A stretch of DNA of 64,000 nucleotides. It comes from Polaribacter aestuariivivens (GTDB taxonomy: Bacteria > Bacteroidota > Bacteroidia > Flavobacteriales > Flavobacteriaceae). The stretch spans positions 1 through 64,000 of the forward strand of contig NZ_VANR01000007.1 in the NCBI RefSeq assembly GCF_005885675.1. The letters run 5' to 3'. The notes beneath the pieces were generated by a model. The model was not told the origin of the DNA and ran no database searches. It worked only from the letters and a program-made list of their open reading frames with translations. Shown in pieces: positions 7,836 to 15,140 of the stretch (position 1 is the first letter of the stretch; each line of letters opens with the position of its first letter). Position numbers and translations under genes: made by a program.

Positions 7836-8663
7836 ATGTTGAAAACAAATTTAATTTTTATCGTTTTTTTACTAACTTCTCTAACCTTTTTATCACAAGA
7901 AAAAGAAGTGAAAAAAACATCAAATAAAGGAAAATTATTTTTTTATTGGGGATGGAACAGAGCAAGTTTTTCAAATTCTGACATTCGATTTCAAGGAAAT
8001 AATTACGATTTTACATTACAAGATGTAAGAGCAAAAGATAGGCCTACAGATTTTACTTTTGATTATTTTCATCCAACCAAAATAACACTACCTCAAACAA
8101 ATGTAAGAGTGGGTTATTTTCTTAGTGATAATTATACCATTTCAGTTGGAGTTGATCATATGAAATATGTAGTTGAATCATATCAAAACGTAAAAATTAA
8201 TGGTGAAATAAATGCAGGAACTCCTTTTGACGGAGTTTATAATAATGATGACATTCAACTTACACACGATTTTTTACGATTTGAACATACAGATGGTTTA
8301 AATTATGTAAATGTAGAATTAAAAAGGTTTGATGAAATTGGGCATTTCATTGGAATAAATCATAAAGATTTCCAATTAAACATTACAGAAGGTTTTGGAG
8401 CAGGTGTATTATTTCCAAGAACAAACTCAAAGCTTTTTAATCAAAAACGATGGGATGAATTTCATGTTTCTGGTTGGGGAATTTCGGCAGGAGCAGGTTT
8501 AAATTTAACATTTTTTAAATACTTTTTTGTACAATCAGATTTAAAGTATGGCTATATAAAAATGCCGAATATAAGAACCACAGAGAACACAGAAGACAAA
8601 GCTTCACAAAGTTTTACATTTTTTCAAAAAACAATTGTATTCGGAGCAAAATTCAATATTTAA
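7836..8663 (+). CDS. Putative outer-membrane beta-barrel protein
   Basis: I cannot assign this 275 aa protein to a named family. It has a signal peptide (about residues 1-20, ending FLSQ) and alternating aromatic/polar strands such as KLFFYWGWNRASFS, TNVRVGYFLSDNYTISVGVDHM, GFGAGVLFPRT and a C-terminal TIVFGAKFNI, which resemble a small outer-membrane barrel. It starts 2 nt after glmM and ends 10 nt before the class V aminotransferase, so the three genes appear to form one operon. The functional link is not obvious. Confidence 0.6.
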   Translation: MLKTNLIFIVFLLTSLTFLSQEKEVKKTSNKGKLFFYWGWNRASFSNSDIRFQGNNYDFTLQDVRAKDRPTDFTFDYFHPTKITLPQTNVRVGYFLSDNYTISVGVDHMKYVVESYQNVKINGEINAGTPFDGVYNNDDIQLTHDFLRFEHTDGLNYVNVELKRFDEIGHFIGINHKDFQLNITEGFGAGVLFPRTNSKLFNQKRWDEFHVSGWGISAGAGLNLTFFKYFFVQSDLKYGYIKMPNIRTTENTEDKASQSFTFFQKTIVFGAKFNI

Positions 8664-8673
8664 AATCAAAGTA

Positions 8674-10140
8674 ATGGATTTAGAAAAGTATTTTAGTCAG
8701 TTTAGAAAAAACATTGTAGGTATCAATCAAAAATTTAAATCGCCTTATGGAGAACAAGATTTAATTTACACAGATTGGACTGCAAGTGGAAGACTATACC
8801 TTCCAATTGAAGAAAAAATGCTCTATAAATTTGGGCCTTTTGTTGCAAATACACACACTGAAACCTCTACATCAGGAGCTGCAATGACATTGGCTTATCA
8901 CGAAGCAAGAAAAATCATCAAACGTCATGTAAACGCTAATGATAATGATGTATTAATTACGTCAGGATCTGGAATGACAGGAGTTGTAAATAAGTTTCAA
9001 CGTATTTTAGGTTTAAAAGTTTCAGAAAATTTAAAAGACCATACCACTATTCCAGAAGAAATAAGACCTATCGTTTTTGTTTCTCATATGGAACATCATT
9101 CGAACCAAACATCTTGGTTAGAAACCATTGCAGATGTAGAAGTAGTACCTTGTAATGATGAAGGTTTGGTGTGTTTAGAAAGTTTTGAAAAATGCATTAA
9201 AAAACACGAACATCGTACTATAAAAATTGCATCTATAACGTCTTGTTCAAATGTTACAGGAATAAAAACAGCCTATCATAAAGTTGCAAAATTAATTCAC
9301 AGTTATAATGGTTTATGTTTTGTAGATTTTGCTTGTTGTGCACCTTATGTTGATATTAATATGCATCCATCAGAAGAAGATGAATACTTAGATGCAATTT
9401 TCTTTTCTCCACATAAATTTTTAGGTGGTCCAGGTTCATCAGGAGTTTTAATTTTTAATAAGAAACTATACAAAAACACCATTCCAGACAATCCTGGAGG
9501 TGGAACTGTAAGTTATACAAATCCTTGGGGAGAACATGATTATTTTGATGATGTAGAAATTAGAGAAGATGGTGGTACACCTGCTTTTTTGCAAACGATA
9601 AGAGTTGCTTTAGCAATTCAGTTGAAAGAACAAATGGGTGTTGAAAATATTAAGAAAAGAGAAGATGAAATTAATAAAGTTATTTTTAAAACTTTAGAGA
9701 GTCTTGATGGAGTAAAAATATTAGCACCAAATCATAAAGAAAGATTGAGTATTTTTTCTTTTTATTTTGAAAAGTATCATTTTAATTTAGTGGTAAAATT
9801 ATTAAACGATCGTTTTGGAATTCAAACAAGAGGAGGCTGTTCTTGTGCAGGAACTTACGGACATTTTTTATTAAATGTAGATCAAGAAACTTCCAACAGA
9901 ATTAAAGATCAAATTTTACATGGCTGTAATACCGAAAAACCAGGTTGGGTTCGTTTATCAGTTCATCCTACAATTACAAATAAAGAACTAGAATTTGTTT
10001 GTAATGCATTAAAAGAACTCTCTGAAAATATTGAAAACTGGTCAAAAGATTACGAATATCATCCAATTAAAAACGATTATGCCCACAAATCTGTTGCTCC
10101 AATTGAGCATCAGTTGGTAAATGATTGGTTTAATTTGTAA
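8674..10140 (+). CDS. Aminotransferase class V-fold PLP enzyme (cysteine desulfurase-like)
   Basis: This 488 aa protein is a fold-type I PLP enzyme. The PLP lysine is K248 in FFSPHKFLGG, preceded by the histidine cluster SHMEHHSN (138-144) and the aspartate of CFVDFACCAPY. A late loop RGGCSCAGTYGH (from R386) places cysteines C389/C391 where group II cysteine desulfurases carry the catalytic Cys in R-x-G-x-x-C. It may therefore act on cysteine or a related substrate, but it is about 80 residues longer than SufS and may be a different lyase. ATG 8674 is chosen because the open frame's earlier start (8635) overlaps the upstream gene. A separate NifS/IscS-type enzyme lies at 59945. Confidence 0.75.
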   Translation: MDLEKYFSQFRKNIVGINQKFKSPYGEQDLIYTDWTASGRLYLPIEEKMLYKFGPFVANTHTETSTSGAAMTLAYHEARKIIKRHVNANDNDVLITSGSGMTGVVNKFQRILGLKVSENLKDHTTIPEEIRPIVFVSHMEHHSNQTSWLETIADVEVVPCNDEGLVCLESFEKCIKKHEHRTIKIASITSCSNVTGIKTAYHKVAKLIHSYNGLCFVDFACCAPYVDINMHPSEEDEYLDAIFFSPHKFLGGPGSSGVLIFNKKLYKNTIPDNPGGGTVSYTNPWGEHDYFDDVEIREDGGTPAFLQTIRVALAIQLKEQMGVENIKKREDEINKVIFKTLESLDGVKILAPNHKERLSIFSFYFEKYHFNLVVKLLNDRFGIQTRGGCSCAGTYGHFLLNVDQETSNRIKDQILHGCNTEKPGWVRLSVHPTITNKELEFVCNALKELSENIENWSKDYEYHPIKNDYAHKSVAPIEHQLVNDWFNL

Positions 10141-10151
10141 TATTATTTATT

Positions 10152-11042
10152 TTATTTAAACTCAGCAGGTACTTTATCTCTATGCTTAAATCTTTTGTGA
10201 GACCATAAATAATATTCGGGTTGAGCTAAAATATTTTTTTCTGTCAATTCAGTATATAAATCGGTAATTTTATAATCTTCAAAATCTTTTGGAGTTTCAG
10301 TTATTAGTTGAAACTCTATTTCATAATAACCTCTTTTTACTTTTTTTGCAACGTAGTTTATTACTACCAAATCAAATCTTTTAGAAAGCATTTCTGCACC
10401 TGTATGCACAGGTACTTTTATATTGAAAAATTCACGCCAATAATAAGTTTTATGAGGTTGTGGAGATTGATCACTCAATAAAATATAAGCACCTCTTTTG
10501 TCTTCTGAAAATCTTTTTTGCATTCCCTTAACCATTTCAGAAGTTTTATAACCTCTTACACCAAATTTTTCTCTAGAAGATCTTACGTATTTCTCAAAAT
10601 ATTTATTATTCAATTTGGTATATGCACCATACACATCTATATCTATTACTTTTGCTAGACTTGTAGACCATTCCCAGTTTGCTTGATGTGCACCAACCAA
10701 AGCAATATCTCTACCTTGTTTTGTAAATTTATTTACTAACTCTGGATTTTTGTATCTATAACGTTTTAAAATTTCTTTTTCAGAAATTGAAAAAGCTTTT
10801 ACGCTTTCCATCATCAAATCCATTAAATGTTTAAAGAATTTTTTTCTAATTTTTAATAATTCTTGTTCAGGTTTTTCTGGAAAAGCAAGCTGTAAATTTT
10901 CCAACACAACACTTTTTCTGTAGCCAATAACGTAATAAATTAGAAAGAAAAAAAAGTCAGATTTTATATATAAAATTCTCATAGGAAGTTTAGATAAAAC
11001 CCAAATTATTGGATATGTAATCGCAAATACAATAAACTGCAT
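10152..11042 (-). CDS. Lysophospholipid/lipid A acyltransferase (LpxL/HtrB-like)
   Basis: This 296 aa inner-membrane protein belongs to the LpxL/LpxM acyltransferase family, which adds secondary acyl chains to lipid A or related lipids. The catalytic HX4E motif is HQANWE (H119, E124), and the N-terminal hydrophobic segment (about 1-18) anchors it. The YWREFFNIKVPVHTGAEMLSKRF block corresponds to the second conserved motif. It is convergent with the aminotransferase gene (11 nt apart) and divergent from the rhomboid gene. Another lipid A-modifying enzyme, LpxR, is encoded at 55977-56927. Confidence 0.85.
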   Translation of the reverse strand: MQFIVFAITYPIIWVLSKLPMRILYIKSDFFFFLIYYVIGYRKSVVLENLQLAFPEKPEQELLKIRKKFFKHLMDLMMESVKAFSISEKEILKRYRYKNPELVNKFTKQGRDIALVGAHQANWEWSTSLAKVIDIDVYGAYTKLNNKYFEKYVRSSREKFGVRGYKTSEMVKGMQKRFSEDKRGAYILLSDQSPQPHKTYYWREFFNIKVPVHTGAEMLSKRFDLVVINYVAKKVKRGYYEIEFQLITETPKDFEDYKITDLYTELTEKNILAQPEYYLWSHKRFKHRDKVPAEFK

Positions 11043-11114
11043 AATATAGTTTTAGAACTGCAAATATCGTATATAAATTTAAATTGAAAACAGATATTAG
11101 TAATCGGTTTTTAG

Positions 11115-11122
11115 TATGTTTG
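11115..11122 (+). promoter_or_regulatory. -7 box TATGTTTG upstream of the rhomboid gene
   Basis: An exact TAnnTTTG match ends only 4 nt before the first possible ATG (11127). Either the transcript is leaderless or translation begins at the next ATG, 11139. Confidence 0.5.
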
Positions 11123-11126
11123 TAAT

Positions 11127-11783
11127 ATGATAGGAAATATGAATCAAGCAGTTTTGTTAATAATCGTAGCAAATGTTTTAGTTTCTATGAAAGGCTTTAA
11201 TGATTATGCCTTTTTAAATAAATATAAATTTCAAGTAGGTAGTATTTTATCTGGTGAAAAAGTTAGAATGTTAACTTCTGGTTTTTTACATGTAGATTGG
11301 ATTCATCTTGGTTTTAATATGTATGCTCTGTATTTATTTGGAGGTATAGTTGCAGGCATGTTAAGTACTCCATATTTTTTAATAATTTACTTTGGTAGTT
11401 TGTTAACAGGAAGTTTATATTCGTTAATGTTTCATAAAAAAGAACCCTATTACAGTGCTGTTGGAGCTTCTGGAGCAGTATCAGGAATCATATATTCTTC
11501 GATATTGTTATATCCAGATATGAGTTTGTATTTACTATTTATTCCAATTCCAATACCAGGTTATATTTTCGGAATTGGTTATTTATTATATTCCATTTAC
11601 GGAATGAAAAAACAAGTTGGTAATATTGGACATGCTGCTCATTTAGGCGGTTTGATGGGAGGTTTTGGTTTAACATTACTATTGTTTCCATCTTTGTTTT
11701 TTGTCAATAAACTAATGGTAGTTTTATTGGCAATTCCAATTTTACTTTTATTAATTTTTGGAGATAAACTTAAAAAGATATAA
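11127..11783 (+). CDS. Rhomboid family intramembrane serine protease
   Basis: This polytopic membrane protein of 218 aa carries the rhomboid catalytic dyad: serine S115 in GASG and histidine H172 in GHAAHLGG. The conserved HxxxN of the second helix is H60-N64 (HLGFN). Six hydrophobic helices can be traced. Rhomboids cut other membrane proteins within or next to the bilayer; the substrate here is unknown. ATG 11139 (MNQAVLL) is an alternative start because 11127 lies only 4 nt after a -7 box. The gene is not followed by another in the same direction for about 390 bases. Confidence 0.9.
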   Translation: MIGNMNQAVLLIIVANVLVSMKGFNDYAFLNKYKFQVGSILSGEKVRMLTSGFLHVDWIHLGFNMYALYLFGGIVAGMLSTPYFLIIYFGSLLTGSLYSLMFHKKEPYYSAVGASGAVSGIIYSSILLYPDMSLYLLFIPIPIPGYIFGIGYLLYSIYGMKKQVGNIGHAAHLGGLMGGFGLTLLLFPSLFFVNKLMVVLLAIPILLLLIFGDKLKKI

Positions 11784-11862
11784 CATAAAAGCTTTTTTAT
11801 TTTTTTTGAGTTAATCTAATTTTATCTGTTTAGACAAATATTTTTCAATAAATTTTTAGCAT

Positions 11863-11897
11863 AAAAAAAACTCTGTTATTTCTAACAGAGTTTTTTT
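11863..11897 (-). terminator. tRNA-Gly terminator
   Basis: A 15 bp stem containing ACTCTGTTA/TAACAGAGT (11870-11878 with 11883-11891) around a 4-base loop lies 1 base after the tRNA 3' end on the minus strand, with an A/T run on both flanks. It could also terminate rhomboid transcription from the other side. Confidence 0.85.
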
Positions 11898-11898
11898 G

Positions 11899-11971
11899 AG
11901 CGAAAGACCAGGTTCGAACTGGCGACATTCAGCTTGGAAGGCTGACGCTCTACCAACTGAGCTACTTTCGC
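11899..11971 (-). tRNA. tRNA-Gly (anticodon TCC)
   Basis: The minus strand folds as a complete cloverleaf: acceptor GCGAAAG/CTTTCGC with discriminator T, D-arm TAGCTCAGTTGGTAGAGC, anticodon arm TCAGC-CTTCCAA-GCTGA (anticodon TCC), and T-arm with TTCGAAC. No CCA is encoded. It has its own promoter and terminator. Confidence 0.95.
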
Positions 11972-11985
11972 ATGGTAAAGGACTG

Positions 11986-12015
11986 CAAATATAAAATCAT
12001 TTTTTATTTCTACAA
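11986..12015 (-). promoter_or_regulatory. tRNA-Gly promoter (TTG-N19-TATATTTG)
   Basis: On the minus strand TTG (12015-12013), a 19 bp spacer and TATATTTG (11993-11986) make a full Bacteroidota promoter, followed by CAGTC. The rest of the gap to 12168 is AT-rich; I see only an A/T hairpin near 12016-12036 with no clear role. Confidence 0.75.
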
Positions 12016-12168
12016 TGTTTTTTTCAAGAAAAAACATAATATTTTTAATAACGTTAAAAATGAAATAGTTAGCAAAAATAGTGGTCTAATAATTATTATT
12101 TTAAAGACTTATACATTTATGTGATTAATAAAACTTTGTATCTTAGAAATTTAAAACTACTAAACATT

Positions 12169-13044
12169 ATGAAAAATTTACACCTTTCTTTTTTATTGCT
12201 ATTTGTTTTCTTTTCAGCATTTTCTCAAAAAAATGACGTTAAAATTACTACAGAAAAATTGACTGAAAGTATTTATATTTTAAAAGGTCAAGGAGGTAAC
12301 ATTGGGCTTTTTGTTGGAGAGGAAAGTGTATTTATGATTGATGATCAGTTTGCACCTTTAACACCTAAAATATTAAGCGCAATTAAAAAAATCACAACAA
12401 AACCAGTAAAATATTTGGTGAATTCTCATTGGCATGGAGATCATACAGGAGGAAATGAAAACATGCAAAAAGCAGGTGCGTTAATTATTGCTCAAGAAAA
12501 TGTTAGAAAAAGAATGAATACAGAATCTCAAGTAAGAGGTAAAGTTAAAAAAGCTTCACCAAAAGAGGCTTTACCAGTAATTACTTTTTCAGATAATATG
12601 ATGTTACATATAAATAACGATGATATTTTAATTTCACATGTTCATAATGCACATACAGATGGAGATGCAATTATTTATTTTACAGCAAACAATGTAGTGC
12701 ACATGGGTGATACTTATTTTCAAGGAAAATTTCCATATATAGATTTAAATTCTGGTGGAAATGTAAATGGTGTAATTGCAGCAGCAGAAAAAGTTATTTT
12801 ATTATCAGATGAAAATACAAAAATAATACCTGGACATGGAAATGTTTCGAATAGAAAAGAATTAATTGAGTACAAAAACATGTTAGTTGATTTGAAAAAT
12901 AAAATTCAATTAGAAATTAATAAAGAAAAATCTTTAGAGGAGGTATTAAAAAATAAAGAAATAACGAAAGGTTATGATATGTTTAGTGGTTGGATTAACG
13001 AAGAAAGAATTAAAACAGCTATTTATAAAAGTTTAGAAGAATAG
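12169..13044 (+). CDS. Secreted MBL-fold metallo-hydrolase
   Basis: This 291 aa protein has a signal peptide (1-20, ending AFSQ) and a metallo-beta-lactamase fold. The zinc motif HWHGDH (H87, H89, D91, H92) is followed by the later ligands in HVHNAHTDGD, HMGDTYF and IPGHGN. The family includes beta-lactamases, lactonases and other hydrolases; nothing here singles out the substrate, and resistance should not be inferred. ATG 12169 is preferred over the upstream GTG at 12121 because it begins the signal peptide. It is convergent with the AraC gene (11 nt apart). Confidence 0.8.
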   Translation: MKNLHLSFLLLFVFFSAFSQKNDVKITTEKLTESIYILKGQGGNIGLFVGEESVFMIDDQFAPLTPKILSAIKKITTKPVKYLVNSHWHGDHTGGNENMQKAGALIIAQENVRKRMNTESQVRGKVKKASPKEALPVITFSDNMMLHINNDDILISHVHNAHTDGDAIIYFTANNVVHMGDTYFQGKFPYIDLNSGGNVNGVIAAAEKVILLSDENTKIIPGHGNVSNRKELIEYKNMLVDLKNKIQLEINKEKSLEEVLKNKEITKGYDMFSGWINEERIKTAIYKSLEE

Positions 13045-13055
13045 TAATGTAGTAA

Positions 13056-13901
13056 CTATGAATTTTTATTTTTTTTAAAGGAAGAAGGATTCATTTTTTT
13101 TATGTTTTTAAACTGTCTGTTAAAATTAGAAATATTATTAAAGCCAGATTTGTAAGCAATTTCCGCTAGTGTCAAATCGGTATTTGAAATCATTAATTTA
13201 CTAGCGTTTTCTACTCTTAGCTCATTTAAAAACCTGAAATAACTTTTATTGGTTCGTTTTTTAAAATACTTACAAAAAGCATTTTTTGTCATATTTGCAA
13301 TTCGGCTAACTTCATCAAGGGTGATTTCGTGGGAAAAGTTATTCATTGTAAACTCAAAAACATTTCGCATTCTATTTCCTTCATTTTTCGTATATTTTTT
13401 TTCATAAATAAAAGAAGATAAACTTTCATAATTTGAAGAAGCAGTTTTTTTTAAGATTTGTAATAAAGAGATGAATCTTTCTAATTTAGTAGCTGTTTTT
13501 AACTTTAAAAATAGTTTTGCGATACTTTCATCAGAAACTATTTTAAAGCCATGTTTAGCTTGTTTAAAAAAAAGGTTTATTTCATTAAGTTCTTGAAGTT
13601 CAAAGAAATGTTCACCAAAAGAATCTTCTGTAAAAAAAAGAGTAATCATGTGAGATTTTTCTGCAAAGTTTTCTAAACTTTCAAAAACGTGTGGTAAATT
13701 GCTACCCAAAATAATAATATTTCCTGCTTTGTAATTATTAATAGTATCACCAACAATTAAAGTTCCTTCACCTTTTACAATTAAACTTATTTGAATCTCC
13801 TTATGCTGATGGAGTTTGTTGTAAAAAGCAAATTCAATATTCTCTTGAAAAACAAGTGCATCGTTTTTAGGTTTTGGAATTTGAAATGGCAATATCTTCA
13901 C
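13056..13901 (-). CDS. AraC family transcriptional regulator (candidate hydroxyproline regulator)
   Basis: This 281 aa regulator has an N-terminal cupin-type sensing domain (about residues 15-90, with KLHQHKEIQISLIVKGEGTLIVG and GNIIILGSNLPHVFES) and a C-terminal AraC DNA-binding domain (about 180-278) with two helix-turn-helix units, ITLDEVSRIANMTKNAFCKYFKK and LAEIAYKSGFNNISNFNRQFKN. It is divergent from the hydroxyproline catabolic genes and the 155 bp between them carries a 21 bp-spaced direct repeat of the kind AraC proteins bind. I infer that it activates that operon, with a catabolic intermediate or hydroxyproline as ligand. Confidence 0.88.
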   Translation of the reverse strand: MKILPFQIPKPKNDALVFQENIEFAFYNKLHQHKEIQISLIVKGEGTLIVGDTINNYKAGNIIILGSNLPHVFESLENFAEKSHMITLFFTEDSFGEHFFELQELNEINLFFKQAKHGFKIVSDESIAKLFLKLKTATKLERFISLLQILKKTASSNYESLSSFIYEKKYTKNEGNRMRNVFEFTMNNFSHEITLDEVSRIANMTKNAFCKYFKKRTNKSYFRFLNELRVENASKLMISNTDLTLAEIAYKSGFNNISNFNRQFKNIKKMNPSSFKKNKNS

Positions 13902-13952
13902 TTTACAAATATATGCAAATAATAGCCATAAAATATTTTTTATATAATTTTA

Positions 13953-13980
13953 TGGATAATATTGTATCTTATTTGGATAA
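13953..13980 (+). promoter_or_regulatory. Candidate AraC operator: two TGGATAA direct repeats
   Basis: TGGATAA occurs at 13953-13959 and again at 13974-13980. The repeat spacing is exactly 21 bp, two helical turns, as in known AraC-family half-sites. It ends 34 bp before the -7 box of the operon, a position suited to activation. Confidence 0.6.
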
Positions 13981-14013
13981 AAGAAGATTAACTTCTCTTT
14001 TTATTTCTAATGT

Positions 14014-14039
14014 AAATTTGTAAAAATAATTTACAAATA
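14014..14039 (+). promoter_or_regulatory. Promoter of the hydroxyproline locus with overlapping palindrome
   Basis: TAAATTTG (14014-14021) is a perfect -7 box. No -33 TTG is present at the right distance, which fits an activator-dependent promoter. A perfect palindrome, ATTTGTAAA-N5-TTTACAAAT (14017-14039), overlaps the box and the expected start site; it may bind a second regulator or fold in the leader. Confidence 0.55.
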
Positions 14040-14056
14040 CACAAACTATAATAATT

Positions 14057-15013
14057 ATGAGTACACAATGGGATGGCGTAATGCCTGCAGTGTTTACATG
14101 GCTAAAAGAATCAAAATCTGGCACTCTTGAAATAGACTTTGATACAACACAAAAACAGGCCGCAGGTATTTTAAAAACTCAAGGAAAAGGTGGAACTAGA
14201 ATGAGCGGACTTGTAGGTTCTGGTACTTTAGGTGAGAATAGCTACTTGAGCAATAATCAGCGTCTTTCTTTACTTGATTCCCTTTCCGAGGTTGCTAAAG
14301 AATATAACGTTCCATTAATTAGTGGAGCTGCAGCAGAAACCAAAGAAGAACTTGCTAAAATCGTTGAAGGACTTGCAACAGTTGGAGTTGATACAGTTAT
14401 GGTGATGCCACCAAAAACAAAGGCAGTTCCATCTGAAAAAGAAATGTACGAATATTATGCACTTGCAGAAGCAACTGCAAAAGATGTTGGTGTAACAATG
14501 ATGCCTTATAACAATCCTGATGCAGCTGGTTATCATCCACTCTCAACTGACCTTCTTCTTAAACTTTCTGTACTTCCTAAAGTAACAGCTCTAAAAATAT
14601 CAACTATAGATGTTTCTATTATTGAAACCTTGATGTTAGAGAACAAAGATTTAAAAGTATTGGCAGGAGTAGATACAGTAACTGTTTTTGCAGGACTTGC
14701 TGGAGCAAGTGGTGGAATTACAGGTGTAGGTACTATCTTCCCAAAAGCAAGTGTTACTATGCAAGAATATGTTGTAAATGGAAATTGGGCTGAGGCAAAT
14801 AAAATTTCTCAGGCTTTAAATTCTTTATCATATCTAGATGCTCAGCCATTACTTATGGAATATCTTAAACTAGCTATGGGAATACATCATAATGATGTTG
14901 CAGGAGGACTACGTACTTTTGGTAAAAAATTAACGCAACAGCAAATTGATGATGTGAATGCAAGATATATTTTAGCAAAAGAAAGACTTGAAGCTTTAGA
15001 CTTAATAAGTTAA
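14057..15013 (+). CDS. DHDPS-family deaminase (probable 1-pyrroline-4-hydroxy-2-carboxylate deaminase)
   Basis: This 318 aa class I aldolase-fold protein has the family GSGTLGE loop (54-60), the tyrosine Y151 in PYNNP and the Schiff-base lysine K180 in VTALKIST. The family covers DapA, NanA and the deaminase that converts 1-pyrroline-4-hydroxy-2-carboxylate to 2-oxoglutarate semialdehyde. Its neighbours (semialdehyde dehydrogenase, epimerase, D-amino-acid oxidoreductase) point to the last role; that is inference from context. Its leucine codons differ sharply from those of the next gene (CTT 17 of about 39 by hand count), and a 127 bp gap separates it from the otherwise tightly packed operon, suggesting a separate origin. 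Confidence 0.8.
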   Translation: MSTQWDGVMPAVFTWLKESKSGTLEIDFDTTQKQAAGILKTQGKGGTRMSGLVGSGTLGENSYLSNNQRLSLLDSLSEVAKEYNVPLISGAAAETKEELAKIVEGLATVGVDTVMVMPPKTKAVPSEKEMYEYYALAEATAKDVGVTMMPYNNPDAAGYHPLSTDLLLKLSVLPKVTALKISTIDVSIIETLMLENKDLKVLAGVDTVTVFAGLAGASGGITGVGTIFPKASVTMQEYVVNGNWAEANKISQALNSLSYLDAQPLLMEYLKLAMGIHHNDVAGGLRTFGKKLTQQQIDDVNARYILAKERLEALDLIS

Positions 15014-15021
15014 TCCTTTCA

Positions 15022-15062
15022 AATACTCAAAAATGGAAAAAGCTTTTTCTATTTAAAGTATT
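15022..15062 (+). other. Long imperfect hairpin after the deaminase gene
   Basis: AATACT pairs with AGTATT at the ends, with AAAAAT/ATTT and GAAAAA/TTTTTC inside, giving a stem of about 18 bp with bulges. No clean T-run follows, so it is more likely a processing or attenuation structure than a strong terminator. Confidence 0.35.
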
Positions 15063-15104
15063 ATTGCTAAAGATCTATCATCAAAAAAATAGTTTACAAA
15101 TGAT

Positions 15105-15112
15105 TAAATTTG
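15105..15112 (+). promoter_or_regulatory. Possible internal promoter, -7 box TAAATTTG
   Basis: TAAATTTG lies 28 bases before the aldehyde dehydrogenase ATG. TTTACAAAT (15093-15101) sits just upstream, the same half-site as in the palindrome at 14031-14039, forming an imperfect inverted repeat with AAATTTGAAA. The five downstream genes may have their own start site. Confidence 0.45.
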
Positions 15113-15140
15113 AAATAAAACATAAAGAAAATAAGTAATT

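Noticed and set aside
12169..13044. Carbapenem-type beta-lactamase gene
   Set aside because: Only the general MBL fold and zinc motif are visible; the superfamily is functionally diverse and there is no resistance context.
14057..15013. Annotation as DapA (lysine biosynthesis)
   Set aside because: The fold is shared, but the neighbours all belong to hydroxyproline breakdown and no lysine genes are present, so the deaminase role is more likely.
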